From positions 14,756,964 through 14,820,963 of the forward strand of contig OX393570.1 of assembly GCA_947652115.1 (NCBI GenBank): DNA of 64,000 bases, written 5' to 3'. This document shows, piece by piece, positions 56,395 through 64,000 of the stretch; the first letter of the stretch is position 1, and the number at the start of each line of letters is the position of its first letter. Both the position numbers and the translations under genes were made by a program. The stretch is from Blastomussa wellsi (lineage: Eukaryota; Cnidaria; Anthozoa; Scleractinia; Plerogyridae). Under the pieces are notes generated by a model. That model was not told the origin of the DNA, ran no database searches, and was given only the letters and a program-made list of their open reading frames with translations.

Positions 56395-59300
56395 CTGCGG
56401 AAAGAGTAACGCGAATGAGTCCTGACAAATACGAAGATTATTCACCAAAACTTATGTGAATTTTGATTATATGGTTATTTTAAATCCAACGTTTTTTCAT
56501 AATGGGAGTATCAGTAAAACATTTCATATACAAAGTGATGAAGCTCGAGTGGGTCGATATTTTGAAGGAACGAAAAATTTTGTCCAGCGCAAAAGCTTGA
56601 CAACGCTACAGTGCTACTACGCTTTTGACTGCATGGACGTTGGGTGTCACGGTGATTTGGTCATTACCGAGTTTGTAGACTGTGAAGAGACTTGGTAGTG
56701 CATTACAGAGCGAGCAGACTGAGTCTATAGCGACGCACTGGATAGGAAGATATCTCTTTGTGTACAGGCGCTCCCTTTCGGATTTCTTTTATGGTTCGCT
56801 CCCCTCTCTGGGAATTCCGACAGCCAAATTCCTATATGGCTGCTGCTGTGTTTTCAGCATCCTCCGTATCCCTCTTATCACTCCCGGTTCCCTGGGCTTG
56901 GAGAAAACCACTGCCTTTCAGTCGTGACTCGTTCCTGACCACCAAACTAACCCCTTCAAAGGAACAATGCAGCAGGACTAATATTGCTCTCATTCAACCT
57001 AATTCAGAAAAAATTACCTGTCAATAGGTTATGTTAAGTTTCAACTTACATAAGCACCATGGATATCCATAAGAACAGCAAAGCTTGTCATGTGATAGCA
57101 GTGACACACTGTTTGTGATGAGCTGACCTTGTGCACAACACAACCCGACGGGGACCAAGATGGAGGGCTGCAAATCCAAAGGAAAATTGATTCTTAAGTT
57201 TCTTCATGTTTTTTACAAAGCTTTGCAAAACACAAATCCTCAATACATCAGACGCAGACTGCATCTTGAACATGCCTTAGTTTAAACATTTCCCTAATTA
57301 AACTGACAAACTGAAATCCATATTCTCTTCACTGGGTTTTATAGAGTTGAGGAAATGGCTCATCATTGGTGTAAAAACCATTGAAACTCACCACAAAGAA
57401 CGATAAGAAAGAACTCAAAACAATATAGGACAGAAAAAAAATAGCTAAGAAACGAAGAAAAAAGTCACAGGTTTTTACACAATTAGGCTCGAACGAGATG
57501 AACCCAAGGAAATGGTCTATACACTCTTACACTTTCAGCAGCATTTCACTTCGTAAAAAAATTCTCACCAAAGTGGCTATTTGTTCTCATTTAGAGCTCG
57601 CCTCTTATCAGACAAATATTCCAGTATTTTTTAGAAGAAGCAATGCCTTAGAATAACAAATTCAGTAACGAAAAGTGTTCAATTTTTTATTTCAACCTTG
57701 TCAGCTAATCGCGAAAGATTGTTACTTTCGAAATGGCCCGGCAGCAGATGCATTCTACATCCCGACACATTTGAGACCAGTATCTCCAACACTGCACGAC
57801 GATGGTCATTCTTCAAAAGAGAATGCAATTTCCCTTTCCAGCGGTTGCAACTAGTTAATACTTACTCTGTGTTTAGATCGAGAAATACACAAGTCCGTGA
57901 ATCATTATTTGCCTGCAAAAGAAATTGTCTCATACAAAATCACAAAGTAAAGCTACATTAATTAGTTGTAGATGTTATACGATATAGATGAACAGCCTCA
58001 ACATTATATTTTTGTGCTTTTGAAGTTTTTTTTTAAATTTTTAATTTCTATGTTTGTAAGGCGCCTTTAAACATTAAGACACTGTTGTGCATTGTAATTG
58101 GATGTTGTTCTTCAATAGAATAAGTTCCAAAATATATAACTCTGCAACTGCCGGTTCATTTGAGTTCAAAACTTAATAACGCCAATAAAATCTACTGCCC
58201 AATAGTCGACAATATGGACTGCAGATTTAGAGACCAGAATATATTAATAGAATAAACGTTATAGGGCTAATAGGGCTATTTGATGACTTTTATTTTCGAT
58301 AAATCATACCTTCATAACTGATGAAAGATTTATCACAACTGGCTCACTCAAATTCTCAAATTTAGTTCCATTGTTAAAAAGAATTGTGCTTGAAATGATT
58401 CCTGAGTTCAAAACCCTGTTGAAAGTAAATTGTTTGTATATTATTATGTTACTCGTGGCTTAAGGTCGTAAGACAGTTTGCTTTCACTCCAGCTTAGAAC
58501 AGAGCAGAAAGGTTTTTAATTTGTCAAAGTTGCTCGATGTTTGCTTTGCATTCTTTGGTTTTACAACGCTTAGTGAAAAACTTGTACCAGAAATAAAATC
58601 ATAACAGCGCACGTTTTCCCGCTCTTCGTGTCGGCTACAATGATGCATGTTTTGATTGGTCAGTTGGTAGGGCATCGCACCGGTATCGTGGAGGTCACGG
58701 GTTCCAATCCCGTTGAAGCCCTGAATTTTTAAGGTTTCTTTTCCAATTGCTTATATTGGAAATTCATTGCGATGATGAGTTCTCACTTTCTGTTTCATCT
58801 ACATACGCAGTTCATATATGTGAATTATTTCATATGCTTTACGTCAGTTTATGTGTTGTTGACTTACTTTGTGGTTTTAGGATCCGCTGTTACAGTGACA
58901 TTTGAAAGCAGTAGATTGGAAACAGACACACCATCTAAACAAATAAATCCAAACAACCAATAAAGAAGAATGGAAAGTGTTATAGTTTTATGCCAATGTT
59001 AGCATGCTGGCCTTTGCGTTTAATGTAGTTTTAGTTAATAAATAAATGTACGTATTCACCACAGCTTTAATTACGACTTTTTTTATTTATTTTTGTTTAG
59101 GTTACCATATGTAATAGCTATCTACAAAACAACACGATTTCTCTGCAAATACTTGGATGTGAAACAGTTCGAATCATATGCGTACGGGCAATTTTTTGCC
59201 AGGGGAAGCGGTGAACTATTTGCCCAAAAAATTCTCCCAAGTTGCCAAATTTCTCTTGCTGCCCAAAAAAATCTGAGATGCCCCAATTTTTTTTTTTTTT

Positions 59301-62300
59301 TGGGGGGGGGGCACCCCCGAAATGCGGGGGGGGGGTTGCCCCCCGACCCGTACGCCTATGGTTCAAATCACTTGCCCTCGCAGCGTTACAGATAGCTATG
59401 CCCACTATGGAGGTCCTATTAGGGGTTTTTGGGATACGGGATATTTGGGTAAGAAATTATAGGGATACGGGATATTGGGGGAAAAATTAACGGGATACGG
59501 GATATTTAAACAAGAGATTCGGGGATATCGAACATAAACGTTAGAGATACAAACCACTGCAATTAACGGGATACGGGGTATTTAGGCCAAAAATTAATGG
59601 GATACAGGATAGTCAGACCCCCCTAATGGCGCCCCACTATGCTGAAAAATGAGAAGTATTCTTAGTGATTACCTTGCTGTTGTGCTCTCCACAGCAATGA
59701 AGCGGGTAAGTTAATGTTCCCGGTCTGGTTGTCTTTTTTTGGAAAAGACACTGATTCTGTGCTGTTTATTAATGGAGCTGGAGGTAATATATCCACTCCA
59801 AGAACTAGAAAGGCCAACAGAAATTAAAATAAAATAAAATAAAATAGAGTCTTTCTGTAACGCCTATTCGAACTGGCATAAGATAAAGAATCGATGGCAT
59901 CATAAGTCGCGATAAAAACGTGTTCTTTTGGAAGGAGACAACAAAACTCCACAATCTATCGACAAAATGTTTTGTTCATTAAAAGGAGTAAGGGAAATAA
60001 TGAATTAATACAAAGAGGAATCTTTGCTTCCAGTTATTCAAAGAAAGAATGATTAACATGATTCTTAGTCCATAGGCTCTGCTGACTCTACAACCATATA
60101 TCCAGCCACTATATTCGGTGTCTAGATCCACAATATGAACCTGATCTGAGTGTCCTAAAGCTCGACCTTTAGCTCACCTAAGGAGCCAGTCTGTATTTGA
60201 ATGCTTGCTGGTCCAGTTAGATTGTTTCCTCTTCTTAAACCTTTCACCATCAACTCTCCAATTTTTTCACCCATCGTAATCACTTGCGAAAGTTGAGCAA
60301 CAGGCTGCAGCAGGAAACAGAATCACAGCACAGATAAAAGTATGAATGTCACGTTATTTAACAGGCCACGATGCTTTACAACCCCTAATATAGGCAAGAC
60401 TACAGCGATAAAACAACAGGGAGTGCCACATCCTGATCGGTGAAATCTTGAGATACTTCGTAACAAACGGTAAACTGATCCCCAAGGCAAGGAAAAGAGA
60501 TTGAAACACAAACAAGGTAAAATAACACTCGTTGTCTTTTTCAGTCCCTTCTTCTTGTCGTGGGGATCAGTTTTCCATTTTTTGCTTCAATAGGTCTAAA
60601 CCGGAATCTCATTGAGCAGCAATGGCCCTTGAACACAAGTGTACCTGTGATCCAGAACTCACGACACTGTCCAAAACTGCTCCTAATTTCTGCAAATAAC
60701 AGCAATAGCAACCGGTTAACCGTTTTATTTATAAGCCTGTTGTAGTAAGCAAAAGTTGACACCGCTATACTGCTCTATTTGGGAAATCTGTTGCGAGAAA
60801 AAAGGCATGCGGTATTATTTGTTGTATACCGATACTGGAAACACTCTTATTCATAACATACCTTCATATTTTTCTTGGCAGATGATTGATTGAAAGAGGC
60901 GCCTTCCAGTGAGATAAGTACCTCGTTTAACTTCTTTAAGGCCTCGTCCGGCTAATAAAAAAAATGGCTAACGAAGATTATGGACATCTTTTAAAATGAC
61001 ACTAACACTAAGGGAACATTTCTTATCCCTCTATTCTTTTCTTGCTTATGTATTTATTTACTTGCTATAAAATATTGAATGATGAGAATAACCTTTATTT
61101 TATCTACAAAGTGGATCAGAACCTGTTTTCAAGAAAGAAAAGTTTTGTGTCAGAATGTAAGAGATTTGTAATCACATTAAAACCAGCTGCTTGTGCTATA
61201 CGTGCACATTAAAATCTTTTCAGAAATGTCTATTTCTAGTTCTAGCTAAATAGTCACATTTCAAATACGAAATCCCAACTTAGCACGATCGTGTCAAGTT
61301 TTCAAAATATCACTGAAATACTATTTTCATGTTGACTGAGAAGAAAATATATTTGTTAACTCAATAATAACCTAAGTTGCCAAAAGCGAAGTTACACCAT
61401 GTTTGTAAACAACAACGAAAAGAATCGCGCACTGATTGGAGCTCAACCGCAACACACGAATTGTCTCTCGTCCCAGGCCCTCATAAAGGACGAGAGTGAT
61501 GCCTGAGTGTTAACGTGTCAAAAGTTTCCTAAGAATAGCCCGCGACTGAGTACATATATAGCTGGATAGCCATGGTTACGTAGTGTAACCTGCCAATTTT
61601 CAACCTGTCAGCATTGAAAGCAAAATAAAAGCATTGGTGCTACAAAGTTTAAAAAACTCTAGATCTGCTGGTCTGTAAAGACATGTGTAAAGTTTAGCAG
61701 GCGGGCCAAATCGTTGCAGACGACAAAACAGATTTTCACCTCCAACAGCCTAAAATGTTTACTTCTGATCTTACAATTAAACTTGAGGTGGACAATGGCT
61801 TACATTTTCCTGTGTAGAAAAGGTTGTTGTTTCTTTCTCTGTTGAAGTTCTCATGACACTGGTCGTTGTTGGACTCATTCTCCATGAGGGGTCTGTTGTG
61901 ATAACATTATTCTCCACTGAAAATAAGAATAATGATTAACAATTTTCTGAGTAACTTATCCTCAGCATACCGTTAACATGACAAACTTAAGGAGCTTTGC
62001 CCTCTTTAGGGAGGAGGCTAGAATTGGCTGGATTGGTCTAGACGAAATTATGAGTGTTAGTGCAATGTTACTGTGCTGTATTTACTCGGCAGGACCGTTG
62101 TTCAACTGAACCATCGAGTACGTAAAATGCTAGATTCTCATAATACACGCATATGCTGTTCAAATCATCTAAGTCTGTGCAGACAGTATATTAGTACTTC
62201 GTTTTGGAGTCTCAGTAACTCAGTTTATTTACAGGTTTTTCAGGGTGTTTTTAAATAGTATATACCTGATGTCGATTTTGGCTGTTTGCAGATAAACATT

Positions 62301-63867
62301 CTCTTTGTTAAGCACCCATCATCCAGCTGCCACTGGTGTTGATTATTGTAATAAGCGCACTTTTGTCGGTTTCTTCTCACTATCTCCTGGATGTTGCTGT
62401 TGTTGTACCAGTTTGTGTAGTTATAGGGCTTTTGGTCTATCCATACTAATCTACCATTTACCGCTCTAAGCCCAATGTAAAATGTTTGGTTCGGTAGAAG
62501 GTTTGTCTCGTTAATAAGCTGGTCCAGAAAATCATTTTCTGTTTGGCTCAGTACACTCGTTAGCGACGCATTCCTATCGTTGCACCAAATGTACGCCCAC
62601 CAAAAGTTACGTTTGTCATTAAGATCGGTTTGCACATAATAACAGGAAGTGCCATTGTGGATCCATCCAGGCGAACAAGGAACTAAAAGAAATAGCAACA
62701 GAAAATAATCTTCAATTATAATAATAATCAGTATATGGGTTGATTGTATGAATTAGAAAGCTGTAGACGAAAAGACTTATTTTCTACTTCTGTACAGCTC
62801 CAATACTGTGCAACGATTGATCAAATGAGATATAATCTTTTTCAACTTCTCTTTAGATCAGTCGATCTTTTAAATTCTAATTATTTGACTTTACATATTT
62901 TTACTCGGTGTTTAGCTTTTTAATCTTTTTAATTGGTAGTGTTTTATAAACCACTTTGCATTTATGTATTTTTAGTTTCCTTTATTTTTTCTCTTTAATT
63001 ATACCATTGCGTGCGGGAATTAACTGCTTATGATTTTAATACCAAGTACGCTATAAAATAACAAAAATTAGTGTCTCGGATTTTTAGTGAGATTAGAAGT
63101 TAAAGCATAATTTTATTGAATCTGATTGGCTGACGTCTGCGTTATTTGCGCGCGCTGAAATAGAACGGCTGCGTTTGAGGAGATTTCTCTCCTTGTACTT
63201 AACTTAAAACTCAACTATTATGTTTTCATTCCCCAAAACGATTAACAAATGGTTATTTTTCCTCAAGTATTGGTAAGCTACAGTTATTATTAATAATAAT
63301 ATTATTAAGGACTTCGTGTCATCCATTTCTGGCTGTTATCCTAATAGTGATTAACAAATCCATTTAATTCCGCTTTGTGGTCGTCCAATGTTCGTTCGTC
63401 TCTACTGACGGAGTGTAAAGTTTATTTTACATGTATATAGACCTATTTACCTGATGTCAATTTTGGCTGTTTGCAGATAAACAGTCTCTTTGTTGTGCAC
63501 CCATCATCCAGCCGCCACTGGTGTAGATTAGTGTAGTAAGTGCACTTTTGTCGGTTTCTCATTACTATCTCCTGAATGTTGCTGTTGTCGTACCAGTTTG
63601 TGTAGCCATAGGGCTTTCCATCCAGCCAAAATAATCTAGCATTTATCGTTCTTAGCCCAATGTAAAACGTTTGATTTGGTCGAAGGTTTGTTTCGTTTGC
63701 GAGGTGATCCATAAAATCATTTTCCCTTTGGTTTAGCACACTCGTTAGGGAACTATTCCTTTGTTTGCACCAAGTTCTCGCACCCCAAAAGTTGCGTTTC
63801 TCGGCAACATTGGTCTGCACATAATAACAGAAGGTCTCATTGAGGATCCATCCTTTCGGGCAAGAAA
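51888..63867 (-). CDS. Adhesion G protein-coupled receptor with tandem C-type lectin domains (5' end outside window)
   Basis: Twenty exons, 5' to 3' on the minus strand: 63451-63867, 62266-62682, 61804-61916, 60862-60951, 60645-60689, 60178-60304, 59673-59804, 58868-58934, 58310-58415, 57866-57912, 57050-57167, 56279-56394, 55910-56009, 55403-55553, 55164-55230, 54360-54420, 53815-53912, 53365-53491, 52716-52757, 51888-52247. Phases agree throughout, giving 933 residues plus stop. Order: two C-type lectin domains (1-139, 140-278), Thr/Ser-rich linker (to about 316), GAIN domain ending in GPS (about 509-550), seven membrane segments (about 565-810), and a 120-residue polar Gln/Asn/Lys-rich tail. 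Family role: surface receptor self-cleaved at the GPS, with a tethered peptide agonist. Signal peptide and any further N-terminal domains lie beyond 63867. No vertebrate orthologue can be named. Confidence 0.93.
53014..53239. mobile_element. MITE with CCCTAGTCAGCC termini, copy 2
   Basis: The ends ACCTAGTCAGCC and GGCTGACTAGGG and the interior match copy 1 at 140-361, in the same orientation. It lies in the receptor intron between TM7 exons. Confidence 0.78.
57050..57912 (-). CDS. Receptor GPS motif exons (GAIN domain end)
   Basis: Exons 57866-57912 and 57050-57167 join to read CVFLDLNTDPPSWSPSGC, then TVCHCYHMTSFAVLMD. The four GPS cysteines and the second Trp are in place. The first Trp of the usual CxxW is Leu. 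The cleavage triplet reads His-Met-Thr instead of the usual His-Leu-Ser/Thr. Cleavage would release a tethered agonist starting TSFAVLMDIHG. Confidence 0.9.
57365..57510 (+). repeat. Dispersed repeat, copy 2
   Basis: It matches 49885-50030 in order and orientation (GAAACTCACCA, AAGAACTCAAAACAATATAG, GGTTTTTACAC-like). It lies in a receptor intron. Confidence 0.6.
58640..58735 (+). mobile_element. tRNA-derived SINE, family C, copy 3
   Basis: GGTCAGTTGGTAGGGCATCG, ACCGGTATCGTGGAGGTCAC and GGGTTCCAATCCCGTTGAAG with a CCCTGAATTTTTAAGG tail match the other copies. The 5' third of the tRNA head is degraded. Antisense in a receptor intron. Confidence 0.75.
59175..59362. mobile_element. Repeat with CATAGGCGTACGGG-type inverted ends
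   Basis: CATATGCGTACGGGCAA at the left and, inverted, CATAGGCGTACGGGTCG at the right bound a segment with long T, G and C runs. Low complexity makes assembly errors possible here. Confidence 0.55.
59424..59612. repeat. Minisatellite of GGGATACGGGATATT units
   Basis: Six or seven imperfect head-to-tail units of about 30 bases share GGGATACGGGATATTTGG and AAAAATTAA. It lies in the receptor intron just before (in transcription, after) exon 59673-59804. Confidence 0.88.
62266..62682 (-). CDS. Receptor exon: C-type lectin domain 2
   Basis: Same length (417 bases) and phase (1-1) as the first lectin exon, and close in sequence: CSPGWIHNGTSCYYVQTDLN, FYIGLRAVNGRLVWIDQKPY, KCAYYNNQHQWQLDDGCLTK. It is clearly a tandem exon duplicate. 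The sugar-coordination triplet is again absent (NWYNNSNIQE). It splices to the linker exon at 61804-61916. Confidence 0.93.
63451..63867 (-). CDS. Receptor exon: C-type lectin domain 1
   Basis: One 417-base, phase 1-1 exon encodes a long-form C-type lectin domain. It runs CPKGWILNETFCYYV, WGARTWCKQRNSSLTSVLN, FYIGLRTINARLFWLDGKPY, NRQKCTYYTNLHQW, DDGCTTKRLFICK. Six cysteines are in canonical order and the WxxxxxWC and IGL motifs are present. The usual EPN/QPD sugar-binding triplet after YTNW is replaced by YDNSN, and WND by WRLDD. Several N-glycosylation sequons are present (e.g. NET, NSS, NQT). Confidence 0.93.
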
Positions 63868-64000
63868 CTGAAACATTCAGCAACAAAAAATAATTATATC
63901 AATTATAATAATTGATACATGAGTTTATCTACAGTAGTTTTACTCTCCCTTGTACAGTTCCAATTACAAAAAAGCGAAGACTTTCCAGTAATAATGACTT

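Noticed and set aside
56456..57027. Three plus-strand open frames between receptor exons
   Set aside because: They lie in the intron between the GPS exon and the TM1 exon, antisense to the gene, without any recognisable domain.

Overview
The window is animal nuclear DNA: AT-rich, intron-dense, with GT-AG exons and many mobile elements. I read it as a cnidarian, probably an anthozoan such as a stony coral. The reasons are bilaterian-like genes cut into many short exons, Penelope-like retroelements with hammerhead-like repeats, several tRNA-derived SINE families, palindromic MITEs, and an adhesion GPCR carrying C-type lectin domains. The species cannot be named from the sequence alone. All exon models below were built by hand: each junction was checked for splice signals and for reading phase across the intron, and the proteins were compared with families known from memory.

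Layout. (1) 508-28114, + strand: the C-terminal 45 coding exons of a TRIP12-type HECT ubiquitin ligase (armadillo region, WWE domain, HECT domain with catalytic Cys); its 5' part lies before the window. Its introns hold a Penelope-like element, a Tigger/pogo transposon remnant, SINEs and many MITEs. (2) About 28980-33050: intergenic, repeat-rich. (3) 33341-38824, - strand: a complete nine-exon PDCD10 (CCM3) gene. (4) 38990-48852, + strand: a complete eleven-exon COG8 gene. PDCD10 and COG8 are head to head, with 165 bp between start codons. (5) About 48950-51700: a SINE and a decayed LINE. (6) 51888-63867, - strand: twenty exons of an adhesion GPCR with two tandem C-type lectin domains, a Thr/Ser-rich linker, GAIN/GPS, 7TM and a long polar tail; its 5' end lies beyond the window.

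The four genes do not form a pathway. TRIP12 is a nuclear ubiquitin ligase, PDCD10 a kinase/STRIPAK adaptor, COG8 a Golgi tethering subunit. PDCD10 also acts at the Golgi through GCKIII kinases, so a shared promoter with COG8 is worth testing. The most unusual item is the lectin-bearing adhesion GPCR. The second is the inverted pair of hammerhead-like motifs bounding the Penelope relic.

No rRNA gene, convincing functional tRNA gene or CRISPR array was seen.
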